This document shows positions 1-8,491 of a stretch of DNA of 64,000 nucleotides, piece by piece (position 1 is the stretch's first letter; each line of letters begins with the position of its first letter). The notes beneath the pieces were generated by a model. That model saw only the letters and a list, made by a program, of their open reading frames with translations. It searched no databases and was not told the origin of the DNA. Origin of the DNA: Clostridium sp. CAG:914 (GTDB lineage Bacteria; Bacillota_I; Bacilli_A; RF39; UBA660); the NCBI GenBank assembly GCA_000437895.1, contig FR902135.1, forward strand, positions 26,244-90,243, given 5' to 3'. Made by a program: the position numbers and the translations under genes.

Positions 1-2
1 AT

Positions 3-1742
3 CAAGAAAATAATCTTATAACTTCTTCTATGGACAATGGAAATTATAATCATCCAGATATAAATATAACTGCTGGAATGTCAATTGGTATGCAGATTTT
101 TGAAGAAAATTATTATAGACGTAATTTGGGGATGTCAATAGTAGAGGAAAAATGTAAAAAAGTAGAGGTTGTTAAAACTAAGTGTTCTTGTACTTGGTCT
201 TCTGGTTCTTTTGGAGATAATACTACTGTTTCTTCTATTAATGGTAATTATGTAGTAAGTAATTTAAATAATTATTTTAATAATAATGAAGCTAGTTTGA
301 TGCGTTTTGATTGTCCGTTTGAAGTTGAAAAAAAATGTTCTGTTATACCAAAACCGTCAGGTTGTGATTCCTGTACAGAAAAAACAGAGACAACTGTTAC
401 ATATAAATATGATTCTAAGGGATATGTTTATTTAAATTATTGTTTAAGAAAAACTGGTAAGAGTGGATGTAGAAATAAAATTGGTGAAGCTTACAATAGT
501 TTTGCCCAGAATAAAGAATTAAAAAATATAGGTAATTCAGCAAAAAGTGTAATAATATTACCAAATTCTAATAGTTCTGGTAATGATTATATTATATATC
601 CTGAAGGTAAGGAAAGTGAAATTATAAATTTTAATAATTATGAACCAATAGGATATGCTATTTCTTATTATGAACAAAGAAGCGAAGATGATACTAGAAC
701 TTGTTTAAATAAAGTTCAAGATTTTATTGATGGATCTGGTAATCCTAATAATCTTACTAATTTCTTTGGTAATAATTCTACTGCTTTGGTTTATGAGTGC
801 TTTAAAAAATATGAGTATGCTTCTGATAAAACATGTATAGATAGAAGAAATGGAGAAGTGTATTATGGGAACAAATGTAACGATTCTGTTAATGATATTG
901 TGGTTGATAGAGTGACTTATGAAGATGATAATAATAATTTTCATTGGCATTATTTCTTTCCACTAAATTGGCATACTACTGATGAATATGGTAATTTTCA
1001 AAATATTAATTATAGTGTTGATATTCAAACATTAGGAGATTTTGTTTATTCGGCTAAATTATGTCATGGTGTTATGAATGAATATTATTTTCCAGATGAT
1101 CCAAATAAGCCATCGTATTGGAATATGATAAAACCTGTATCTGGTGAACCATATACACATAATAGAGATATTGATATATATGATAATAGGGAGTGTATTG
1201 TTAGTTCACAATTTAATTTTTTAGTAGATCAAAAATTTTATAAAGAAAATGATGATAAATTTTTAGGATATAATTTTTATTATCGACAAATAGATCCTAG
1301 TAATCCTTTTCCTAATGGTAGAGATATATGGGTAAAAAGGAAAAAATACGATAGTGATCCTACGGCGTTTACTGAGGAAGAAGCTTTAGAAATTGTAGAG
1401 AAAACAGATAATAGTATCTGGTATAATAAATGGAAAGATAATAATGATCTTAATTTTGTGGGAAGTTATAATACTATTGGATATGCATCACTTAAGAATA
1501 TTAATGAAATTAGGAAACTTAAAAATAGTTCTGGTACACAATGTTATAGTGATAATGGTACTATATATGGTGATTATCTTGGATGGTGTAATATGAGAGC
1601 AAATGGTATTAGTAATTTTGTTACGGAATATTTTGATTATGTTGGTGCACGTAATTATAGTACTATGAAGAGTAGTTACTTTTTGGGATGCGGAAGTGCT
1701 AATGAAGGTGAATCTTACTGTAAGAGTGGTGGTAGTTCATGA
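3..1742 (+). CDS. Large Cys-rich exported protein of the pilus locus (5'-truncated)
   Basis: The reading frame is open to the left edge, so the start lies outside the window; the first ATG inside is at 30. I do not recognise a family. The visible 570 residues hold 19 cysteines, many in closely spaced pairs, and are rich in Asn, Tyr, Ser and Gly, with no membrane helix in the visible part. That composition suggests a disulfide-rich protein acting outside the cell. The stop (TGA, 1740-1742) overlaps the ATG of the next gene, so it is co-translated with the Tad-like genes. A tip, adhesin or minor structural role is inference from position only. Confidence 0.75.
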   Translation, partial: QENNLITSSMDNGNYNHPDINITAGMSIGMQIFEENYYRRNLGMSIVEEKCKKVEVVKTKCSCTWSSGSFGDNTTVSSINGNYVVSNLNNYFNNNEASLMRFDCPFEVEKKCSVIPKPSGCDSCTEKTETTVTYKYDSKGYVYLNYCLRKTGKSGCRNKIGEAYNSFAQNKELKNIGNSAKSVIILPNSNSSGNDYIIYPEGKESEIINFNNYEPIGYAISYYEQRSEDDTRTCLNKVQDFIDGSGNPNNLTNFFGNNSTALVYECFKKYEYASDKTCIDRRNGEVYYGNKCNDSVNDIVVDRVTYEDDNNNFHWHYFFPLNWHTTDEYGNFQNINYSVDIQTLGDFVYSAKLCHGVMNEYYFPDDPNKPSYWNMIKPVSGEPYTHNRDIDIYDNRECIVSSQFNFLVDQKFYKENDDKFLGYNFYYRQIDPSNPFPNGRDIWVKRKKYDSDPTAFTEEEALEIVEKTDNSIWYNKWKDNNDLNFVGSYNTIGYASLKNINEIRKLKNSSGTQCYSDNGTIYGDYLGWCNMRANGISNFVTEYFDYVGARNYSTMKSSYFLGCGSANEGESYCKSGGSS

Positions 1743-2155
1743 AATGGTCTTTTAGTGCACTTGGTCTTATAGTTATGGGGTTATTTGGATTTATGATTTT
1801 AATGCTATTTAGTGAAATAACTATTAGTAACGAACAAGATTATTATAGTATAAAAGAAGTTACTGAATCTGCTATGATAGAGTCTATTGATATTGCATAT
1901 TATAGACTTACTGGTAAGATTAAAATTTCTAGAGAAAAATTTGTAGAAAACTTTTCTAAAAGATTTGTAAAAAATTCTACTTATGGTGATGGAAATTATG
2001 ATATAATATTTTATAGTATAAGGGAGGATCCACCAAAGGTAAGCATTGGGATAATTGATAGTACACAAACTTATAATATTTATACAGAGACTTTGGATCC
2101 GACAAGAATAGATGTAGTTAATAAAATTACAGCTATATTAGATAGTTATGAATAA
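1739..2155 (+). CDS. Small single-pass membrane protein of the pilus locus
   Basis: 138 residues with one strongly hydrophobic N-terminal helix (about residues 5-26) followed by a polar extracytoplasmic-looking domain. This layout is like TadE/TadF-type pseudopilins and the short DUF proteins found with Tad genes in low-GC Gram-positives, but I cannot name the family with confidence. It overlaps the preceding gene by 4 nt and is 28 nt from the CpaB-like gene, so it belongs to the same operon. A structural or assembly role in the Tad-like apparatus is inferred from position. Confidence 0.7.
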   Translation: MKWSFSALGLIVMGLFGFMILMLFSEITISNEQDYYSIKEVTESAMIESIDIAYYRLTGKIKISREKFVENFSKRFVKNSTYGDGNYDIIFYSIREDPPKVSIGIIDSTQTYNIYTETLDPTRIDVVNKITAILDSYE

Positions 2156-2183
2156 ATAAAAAGAAAGAAAGGAAGGAAAAATA

Positions 2184-3032
2184 ATGAGTAATTTATCTAA
2201 ATCTGCAAGTAAATTTTTAAAAAATAAAAATACTGTTACTGTATTGGGGGTAATTATATGTTTTATAGTTTTGATTATTGGTTATAATGTTAGAATTAAT
2301 CAAAAGACAGAATTAGTTAAAGTATATTATGCTAATCAAACTATACAACCTAAAACAAAAATAACAGATGATATGATTTCTAGTGCTAATGTGCCAACAT
2401 CATTTTTAGTAGGTAGTTATTATACTAATTATAACGATATAGTTGGAAAATATAGTAATTATAATACTGTTATTGCTTCTGGTAGTTTGTTTTATAATGA
2501 ATTATTAATAGAAGAAGAAAATCTACCTGATTCTGTATTTTATAATGTTCCAGAAGGTGAGGTAGTAGTTAGTTTTCCTGTTAATACAGTTTCTACTTAT
2601 GGTAATTCTATAATGCCAAATAATCTTATTAATGTTTATGTAAAAATGATAGATGATAGTGGTAAGATTATATATGGTAGATTTATTGATAATATTAATG
2701 TACTTGCTGTTAAAGATTCTTCTGGTAAGAATGTATTTGAGTCAACTGAAGAAGAGAGAACTCCTGCATTTATATATTTCTCTTTGGTTGAACCTAAATA
2801 TTTATTATTTTCTAGTATGAATTATATTGAAACTAATGATATAGAAGTAATTATAGTTCCTAATACTATTAAATATACTCCAGAGGATAAAACTGCTGTA
2901 GAAGTTACTAGTGATTATATAACTAACTTTATTATTGATAAGATAAAAATGATAGATGATCAAAAAGATTTATATAATGAGTTATTAAATGAAATGGCTA
3001 CACAAACTAAAGATAATACAAATAATGAATAA
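2184..3032 (+). CDS. CpaB/RcpC-like Flp pilus assembly protein (SAF domain)
   Basis: 282 residues: an N-terminal membrane anchor (about 18-37), then a SAF-like domain that begins with the 'VYYANQTIQPKTKI' stretch typical of CpaB/RcpC proteins, followed by a beta-rich domain. In Tad systems this protein sits on the outer face of the membrane and stabilises the export channel. The RBS GAAAGGAAGG lies just upstream of ATG 2184. The next gene is the CpaF ATPase, the usual Tad order. The family call rests on the SAF-like segment and the neighbours. Confidence 0.8.
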   Translation: MSNLSKSASKFLKNKNTVTVLGVIICFIVLIIGYNVRINQKTELVKVYYANQTIQPKTKITDDMISSANVPTSFLVGSYYTNYNDIVGKYSNYNTVIASGSLFYNELLIEEENLPDSVFYNVPEGEVVVSFPVNTVSTYGNSIMPNNLINVYVKMIDDSGKIIYGRFIDNINVLAVKDSSGKNVFESTEEERTPAFIYFSLVEPKYLLFSSMNYIETNDIEVIIVPNTIKYTPEDKTAVEVTSDYITNFIIDKIKMIDDQKDLYNELLNEMATQTKDNTNNE

Positions 3033-3061
3033 ATAAGAATAAAAGAATAGGGTGAATAGTT

Positions 3062-4540
3062 ATGGATATGCAATTTTCTCAAGTGGATTTTGGTCCTTTA
3101 AGACAATTTCTTGATAACGATGATGTTACAGATATTTCTTATAGTAATAATGGACAAGTTTGGGTAAAAACATTGTCTAAAGGTGTTTTTAGAGTAGAAA
3201 ATACTGGAATAGATAATACTCTTATGGAAAAGATTGCTTTTCAATGTGCTAATACAATGGGTAAATCCTTTAATATGGCTAATCCTTTTTTGGATGCTGA
3301 GAGTGCTGAGTTGAGACTTAATTTTGTTCATGATTCTATTGCAAGAAATGGAATTGCTGTTTTGATTCGTAAAACTCCTGCTAAAATTAGACTTGAAAAG
3401 AATAAGATTATTGCTGAGGATTATGTAAGAATTGATGTTCATGACTTTTTACTTAAATGTGTTGAAGGACATTGTAATATATTAGTTAGTGGTGAAACTG
3501 GTAGTGGTAAAACAGAATTTATTAAGTATTTGGCTGCTCATACTAAAGAAGATGAAAAAATTATTACTATTGAAGATACTTTGGAATTACACTTAGATAA
3601 GATATTTCCTAAGAGGGATATAGTAGCTATGAAAACTAATAATATTGCTTCATATTCTGATGTTTTGGTTACATGTATGAGACAGAATCCTAGGTGGATA
3701 TTATTGTCTGAGGTTAGAAGCGCAGAAGCAGTTATGGCTGTTCGTAATTCTATTTCTTCTGGCCATAATATTTTATCTACAATACATGCTGATAAAGCAT
3801 CTTCTATTCCAAATAGACTATATAGTTTACTTGAAACTAATCAGGATTTAGAACAATTTTTAAGAAGTATTCATAGATATGTACAATTAGGTGTTCATAT
3901 TAAAGGGTATTATAGTAAGGAAAGAGGTAGGTTTCATAGGGAGATTGCTGAGGTGTGTGAATTTTATGTTACTGAAGATAATGAACCTAAAACTAATTTG
4001 ATTTATAAGAAGACTCCTGATGGAAGGGTTACTCTTCATAATCCTACGAAGTATTTACTTGGTTATTTAGAAAGTCAAGGAATGATTATGCCACCGGATA
4101 TATTAGTAAAAGAGGAGTTTAAGGAACAAACAGATAGTCCATTAGATGAGACCATATCAACAAAAACTGTTGATAATGTTAATGATTTAAAAAAACAAAC
4201 TTCTTTTGGTCAAATTAATGGTGGATATGTAAATGGTAATCAAGGTTCGTTTGCTAACATTAATAGTATGAATTCTTCTACTATAAAAAATGTTAATTCA
4301 AGTAATATTAATCCAAATACTATAAGTACTACAAATAATAATGTGAATGCACGTGCTGTTTATCCGCAACAACAATATATTAATCAGCAAGGAGTGGGTC
4401 AATATAACAGAAAATTTGTGCAAAATGGAAATAATATTCCTAATGTAGGACAAGTTCAAGGTACTAATCAACAAATTGTTGGCCAAAATCCTCAATATAT
4501 ACAGCCTAATGGTTTACCTGTTTGGCCTAATGCTAGTTAA
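3062..4540 (+). CDS. cpaF: CpaF/TadA-family secretion ATPase with Q/N-rich tail
   Basis: A hexameric type II/IV secretion ATPase that powers pilin assembly at the cytoplasmic face. Walker A is GETGSGKT (about residues 144-151). A Walker B-like segment ILLSEVRSAEA and a His box STIHAD follow, in the correct order. Residues to about 350 cover the ATPase core. The last ~130 residues are low-complexity, rich in Asn, Gln, Val and Ser, which is unusual for the family and may be a disordered interaction tail. ATG 3062 follows an AGGGTGA ribosome binding site; a second ATG two codons on is possible. It directly precedes the TadB/TadC-like genes. Confidence 0.93.
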   Translation: MDMQFSQVDFGPLRQFLDNDDVTDISYSNNGQVWVKTLSKGVFRVENTGIDNTLMEKIAFQCANTMGKSFNMANPFLDAESAELRLNFVHDSIARNGIAVLIRKTPAKIRLEKNKIIAEDYVRIDVHDFLLKCVEGHCNILVSGETGSGKTEFIKYLAAHTKEDEKIITIEDTLELHLDKIFPKRDIVAMKTNNIASYSDVLVTCMRQNPRWILLSEVRSAEAVMAVRNSISSGHNILSTIHADKASSIPNRLYSLLETNQDLEQFLRSIHRYVQLGVHIKGYYSKERGRFHREIAEVCEFYVTEDNEPKTNLIYKKTPDGRVTLHNPTKYLLGYLESQGMIMPPDILVKEEFKEQTDSPLDETISTKTVDNVNDLKKQTSFGQINGGYVNGNQGSFANINSMNSSTIKNVNSSNINPNTISTTNNNVNARAVYPQQQYINQQGVGQYNRKFVQNGNNIPNVGQVQGTNQQIVGQNPQYIQPNGLPVWPNAS

Positions 4541-4555
4541 GAAGGTAGGTGAAAT

Positions 4556-5452
4556 ATGTTAGAATTTATTATTATAGGTGTAATATTAATATTTATTATG
4601 GCTTATAGATCTAGTAATGGTGAAGGTGTTTACAATTTTGCCAAGAAGCAAGCTACAGTTGTATATGATAAATATGCTCCATATACTTATAAAGTTATGC
4701 GAGAAAAAATTAAAGATTTAGGTCTTGAATTTACACCGAGACAATATGCTATTCAAATAGTTATTTTTGCTAGTCTTGCTGGGGCTATAGGTTATTTATA
4801 TTTTTATAATTTAGTAGTTGCAATAATTTATGCTGTTATTGCGGTATCTACAATACCTTATATAACCTATTTAAGATGTAAGAGACAATATAGTGAATTT
4901 ATATTTGAACAGGTACAAGTATATACTACGAATACTATTATGGAATTTAATACTACTAAGGCATTTGTTAAATCCTTAGAGGGTGTTGTGGAATCTGGTG
5001 TTTTAGAAGATCCTGTTTTGTCTGATGTAAAAACAATGATATCTTTATCTTATGAAAATGGTGATGTAACTGATTCGATTAGATATATGGATTCTAAATA
5101 TCCATATTATATGGTTAAGAATATGCATCAATTATTTTTGCAAGTTACTAAAGAGGGCTCTAAGAATACAGATGAAACTTTTGAAAATATGTTATCTGAT
5201 ATAGATATTCTTGTAGAAGGGGTGTATAGAGATAGATCTGATAGAAGAAGATTTCATAAACAATTTTTAATATTTGGTGTGTCTTTATATAGCCTTATTA
5301 TGTTAATACAATTAATTCTTGGAGTAGATTCTTATGTTGAAATGATAGATGGATTACTTATGAAAATATTAGTTCATGGAGTTGTATTGATTAATAGTAT
5401 TTTCCTTTTAAAGGGAGAAAAATATTATAATGAGAATGTGGGGGCTGAATAA
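4556..5452 (+). CDS. TadB-like inner-membrane platform protein
   Basis: 298 residues with an N-terminal membrane helix, a second hydrophobic pair near residues 60-105, a cytoplasmic helical domain, and a C-terminal hydrophobic pair (about 240-290). This is the GspF/TadB arrangement. TadB and TadC form the membrane platform against which CpaF works. RBS GAAGGTAGGTG precedes ATG 4556. The stop codon overlaps the start of the next gene, also a platform protein, so the two are translationally coupled. The fold call rests on topology and operon position rather than on a strong motif. Confidence 0.82.
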   Translation: MLEFIIIGVILIFIMAYRSSNGEGVYNFAKKQATVVYDKYAPYTYKVMREKIKDLGLEFTPRQYAIQIVIFASLAGAIGYLYFYNLVVAIIYAVIAVSTIPYITYLRCKRQYSEFIFEQVQVYTTNTIMEFNTTKAFVKSLEGVVESGVLEDPVLSDVKTMISLSYENGDVTDSIRYMDSKYPYYMVKNMHQLFLQVTKEGSKNTDETFENMLSDIDILVEGVYRDRSDRRRFHKQFLIFGVSLYSLIMLIQLILGVDSYVEMIDGLLMKILVHGVVLINSIFLLKGEKYYNENVGAE

Positions 5453-6243
5453 TGTATATAGAGATTTTAATTATTGCAATAATTGTTTTTGGATTACTTA
5501 TTTTAAATACTAGAATTGATACGACTAGACTTTATAAAGAAAATCAGGGATTGTTTGATTTACTTAAAGAAAAAGATTATGAATTTCTTTTAAGAGCTAA
5601 ATATGGTGATAATGTTATAGATCCTGATTCTGTTTTTAGAAAAAGAGTTTTTAAAGGATTAGCAGTTTCTTTAGTAATAATATTTATCTTTATTACTAAG
5701 TTATCTTTGATATACATTATAATTGCTTTAGTAGTTGGTTATTTGGTATTTAAGTCACAGTATATTGATTTGAAAAAATTTTATAAGAAACATTTAAATA
5801 CTATAGATTCATTACTTCCATATTATTTAAAAAGCTTGGAGGTATTAGTGCAACATTATACTGTTCCAGTTGCTTTAGCAAGATCTATTGATGACGCACC
5901 AGAAGTATTTAAACCTGGTTTAAAAGAATTAGTTTCTAAGATAGATGCAGGTGACTCTTCAATTGAACCATATATGGATTTTGCTAGACAGTATCCGGTG
6001 AGAGATTCTATGCGTATGATGAGACTTTTATATAGACTTGGATTGGGAGAACAAGATAAAAAACATGAGCAGATGTTATCTTTTTCTAAAACAGTTTCAG
6101 CATTGCAACTTAAAGCAAGGGAACAAAAATATCAAGATAGGTTAAATCATATGGAAAGGCAAACTATGACGATGCTTGTTTGTACTGGTGGTTCTGCTTT
6201 AATTATCATGTTAATTGCATCATTTAGTATGATGGGGTTATAG
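5452..6243 (+). CDS. TadC-like inner-membrane platform protein
   Basis: 263 residues: N-terminal helix, a hydrophobic pair at about 68-100, a cytoplasmic helical domain with 'LLPYYLKSLEVLVQHY' resembling the GspF helix bundle, and a C-terminal helix. This is the second half of the Tad platform pair. It overlaps the TadB-like gene by one base. The stop at 6241-6243 ends the tightly packed block. The next gene has its own extended -10 promoter, so structural subunits may be expressed separately from the machine. Confidence 0.82.
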   Translation: MYIEILIIAIIVFGLLILNTRIDTTRLYKENQGLFDLLKEKDYEFLLRAKYGDNVIDPDSVFRKRVFKGLAVSLVIIFIFITKLSLIYIIIALVVGYLVFKSQYIDLKKFYKKHLNTIDSLLPYYLKSLEVLVQHYTVPVALARSIDDAPEVFKPGLKELVSKIDAGDSSIEPYMDFARQYPVRDSMRMMRLLYRLGLGEQDKKHEQMLSFSKTVSALQLKAREQKYQDRLNHMERQTMTMLVCTGGSALIIMLIASFSMMGL

Positions 6244-6285
6244 TGTAAAATTCAATCAAAATAACTAGATATTTACATGTATGTG

Positions 6286-6294
6286 TGTTATAAT
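6286..6294 (+). promoter_or_regulatory. Extended -10 promoter before the pilin-like gene
   Basis: TGTTATAAT gives a TGn extended -10 with a perfect TATAAT hexamer (6289-6294). No good -35 lies at normal spacing; the upstream TTTACA is too close (11 nt). It sits in the 70-bp gap after the TadC-like gene, about 28 nt upstream of the pilin-like start. Confidence 0.55.
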
Positions 6295-6321
6295 TTGTTT
6301 AAATGATAGGAGGTGAAGTTA

Positions 6322-6510
6322 ATGAAAGAAGCAACAGGTGAGGTTTCAATGACTGTAGTAACTTTAATAGCTATAGCTGTTATAGGTGGAATATTAGCTA
6401 TTTTCTGGGGACCTATTACAAATAAAATTGGTAGTTTATGGGGTAAAGATGCAACATGCCCATCAGGATATACTATGGTAAATGGTACATGTAAGCCAAA
6501 TGGTAAATAA
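6322..6510 (+). CDS. Short Flp-pilin-like peptide
   Basis: 62 residues: a short polar leader (MKEATGEV), one long hydrophobic helix, and a small polar C-terminal part with two cysteines (ATCPSGY and GTCKP). Size, position after TadB/TadC and helix placement fit an Flp/Tad-type major pilin. It lacks the canonical G/XXXXEY cleavage motif: the leader Gly is followed directly by Glu. I chose ATG 6322 because a perfect AGGAGG (6308-6313) stands 8 nt upstream; the in-frame GTG at 6313 overlaps that site. Role as the filament subunit is inference. Confidence 0.72.
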   Translation: MKEATGEVSMTVVTLIAIAVIGGILAIFWGPITNKIGSLWGKDATCPSGYTMVNGTCKPNGK

Positions 6511-6537
6511 GTATATAGGAAAGTTGGTGTTTTACGT

Positions 6538-6996
6538 ATGAGAGACGCTTTTGGTGGAGTATTTTCTACTCAACTTATTTTAGTATTTATATTTTTGTAT
6601 GTTGGGTTTATGGCTATTTCTTTTACTTATGCTAAAGCTTTTAAGTATAAGAATTCAATCATAAATTACATAGAACAGAATGAAGGTATAACTTTGAATG
6701 AAGATAAAATTGTGGGAGCAGGTTCAGTTGATTTATATCGTGTATTGAATGATTTTACATGTGAAGAGGCAGCTGTATCAAATGAGATGGCTTCTAATGT
6801 TATTGCTAATTATTCTTGTTCTAGAGGTATTATGATTTCTGAATCAGAGGGTAAGAGTCCTGAATATATTACTTATTCTGTTTCTGTTCCAGCCAATTGG
6901 TCTCTCGGTTTCTTTGATATTTTAAAAAGTGGTACTAATAATGAAAGTGGGACTTGGTTTATTCGAGGAGAAACAAATATTTTAGTTCATGAGTAA
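6538..6996 (+). CDS. MRDAFGG-type membrane protein, paralogue 1
   Basis: 152 residues beginning MRDAFGG, followed by one hydrophobic helix (about 10-32) and a polar domain with three cysteines. The first ~55 residues closely match the next gene (MRDAFGG, YAKAF, then a NEGI turn), so the two arose by duplication. I know this N-terminal signature only from Tad-like loci of uncultured Firmicutes and assign no function. The layout, a short leader, a helix and an outer domain, resembles TadE/TadF minor pseudopilins. Confidence 0.72.
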   Translation: MRDAFGGVFSTQLILVFIFLYVGFMAISFTYAKAFKYKNSIINYIEQNEGITLNEDKIVGAGSVDLYRVLNDFTCEEAAVSNEMASNVIANYSCSRGIMISESEGKSPEYITYSVSVPANWSLGFFDILKSGTNNESGTWFIRGETNILVHE

Positions 6997-7008
6997 TGAG
7001 GTGATAAT

Positions 7009-7497
7009 ATGAGAGATGCTTTTGGTGGAGCTTTTTCAATTCAAATATTTTTAATATTTATTTTAATATATGTTAGTTTTATTGCTGTTTCTTTGAATTA
7101 TGCTAAGGCTTTTAAGGTAAAGAGTGCTATTATAGATTATATTGAAGATAATGAAGGTATATTAAATGCTAATGATACTTTTGATGCATATTTAGATGAG
7201 AAGTTAGAAGCTGTTATTGGACAGTATAATTATCATGTTAGTGGTGTTTGTACTCCTGGTAATATGTATGATACTGATAGTGGTGAGTTAATTGGTTATT
7301 GTCATCCTAGGGGTGTTATTATTACTCTTGGAGATAAGAAAGATATTCAATCTTATTATAAAGTTGATACTTATATGGGATGGTCACTACCTACTTTAAA
7401 TTTACTTTCAGGTTTTGGAGGTAATAATGAGAATGATACTCCTATGGGGATTTGGAAAATAAGTGGTGAAACTAGATTAGTTGTTAATAGTGAATAA
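7009..7497 (+). CDS. MRDAFGG-type membrane protein, paralogue 2
   Basis: 162 residues. It starts MRDAFGG with the same helix and YAKAF motif as its upstream paralogue, while the outer domain has diverged and carries only two cysteines (SGVCTPG and YCHPRG). RBS GAGGTG lies 7 nt upstream of ATG 7009. It is 12 nt downstream of paralogue 1 and 11 nt upstream of the TadZ-like gene, so it is clearly the same transcript. Probably a minor pilin-like subunit (inference). Confidence 0.72.
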   Translation: MRDAFGGAFSIQIFLIFILIYVSFIAVSLNYAKAFKVKSAIIDYIEDNEGILNANDTFDAYLDEKLEAVIGQYNYHVSGVCTPGNMYDTDSGELIGYCHPRGVIITLGDKKDIQSYYKVDTYMGWSLPTLNLLSGFGGNNENDTPMGIWKISGETRLVVNSE

Positions 7498-7508
7498 GGA
7501 GGTTAGTT

Positions 7509-8441
7509 ATGAATGTTATTGTAGCTAATGAAAATAAGAGCTTATTAAGTAGTTTAGATATAGATGTTATTAAATCTATTGATGGTGTTTTTTCTGTTGA
7601 TGAGATTATTAATACATTTGATGGTTTTTTCTTTAATAAGATGTTTCTTGATATAACGGCTATTAAAGATAATACTAATTATTCTAATATTCAAAAACTT
7701 TCTATTGGGCTTGATATGAGTAAAGTTATTTTGCTATTGACTACACAGCTTTATAATAATAAGGGTTTTATTTCTAAGTTAATTAGTTTTGGTATTTATA
7801 ATTTTGCTAGAGATAAGGATTCTCTTATGTATTTATATATGAATCCTAATAGTTATAAAGATGTGGCTAATTATCAAATATTAGATGATAATTTTTCTGA
7901 TTCTATTGGTAGTTCTGAAAATACTTCTTCACCTAATTTAGTTACAGCTAAAGTTATAGGGTTTAGAAATGTTACTAAGTCGGCTGGTGCTACGACACTT
8001 ATTTACTTATTAAAAAGAGAACTATCAAAGAGACATTATTGTGTTGCTCTTGAAGTTAATAAAAATGATTTTGGTTATTTTCATGAATCTGATATGTTTT
8101 CAGTTAATCAATCTAACTTGCAGGGAGCATTAGATAAATTTGGAAATGCGGATATTATATTAGTAGATTTGAATGGGGTTTCTTTTGATAAGTGTGATGA
8201 AATTATTTATTTGATAGAACCTTCAATAATAAAACTTAATAAAATGGTGTCATTAAATAGTGATATATTTACAAAACTTACTGATTGTAAGATTGTTTTA
8301 AATAAAAGTTTACTTACAGAAGAAGATATTAAGAACTTTGAATTTGAATCTAATTCTTCGGTATATTTTAATATTCCACCTTTAAATGATAGAATTGATA
8401 ATGGTGAAATATTAAATGGTTTTTTAGATAAGTTGTTATAA
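7509..8441 (+). CDS. TadZ/CpaE-like protein with degenerate P-loop
   Basis: 310 residues. The N-terminal ~120 residues look like the receiver-like domain of TadZ/CpaE, and the C-terminal part like a MinD/ParA-type ATPase. The P-loop region reads 'NVTKSAGATTL': the Walker A lysine of GKTT is replaced by Ala, so nucleotide hydrolysis is unlikely or altered. 'ADIILVDLNG' gives a Walker B-like strand. In Tad systems TadZ places the apparatus at the cell pole. AGGAGG precedes ATG 7509. Last gene of the Tad-like block. Confidence 0.75.
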   Translation: MNVIVANENKSLLSSLDIDVIKSIDGVFSVDEIINTFDGFFFNKMFLDITAIKDNTNYSNIQKLSIGLDMSKVILLLTTQLYNNKGFISKLISFGIYNFARDKDSLMYLYMNPNSYKDVANYQILDDNFSDSIGSSENTSSPNLVTAKVIGFRNVTKSAGATTLIYLLKRELSKRHYCVALEVNKNDFGYFHESDMFSVNQSNLQGALDKFGNADIILVDLNGVSFDKCDEIIYLIEPSIIKLNKMVSLNSDIFTKLTDCKIVLNKSLLTEEDIKNFEFESNSSVYFNIPPLNDRIDNGEILNGFLDKLL

Positions 8442-8491
8442 AAGAATAGAAAGGGCTATTATATGTGGCTCATTTTTCTTTTGGAGGTAAT

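Noticed and set aside
1739..1742. Use of UGA as tryptophan (Mycoplasma-type code), suggested by the very low G+C
   Set aside because: TGA ends real genes (for example at 1740-1742, overlapping the next ATG, and at 42032-42034) and Trp is written TGG throughout, so the standard bacterial code applies.
3098..3442. Minus-strand gene opposite cpaF
   Set aside because: An open frame without a ribosome binding site that mirrors a well-supported gene; composition follows from the A/T-rich codons of cpaF.
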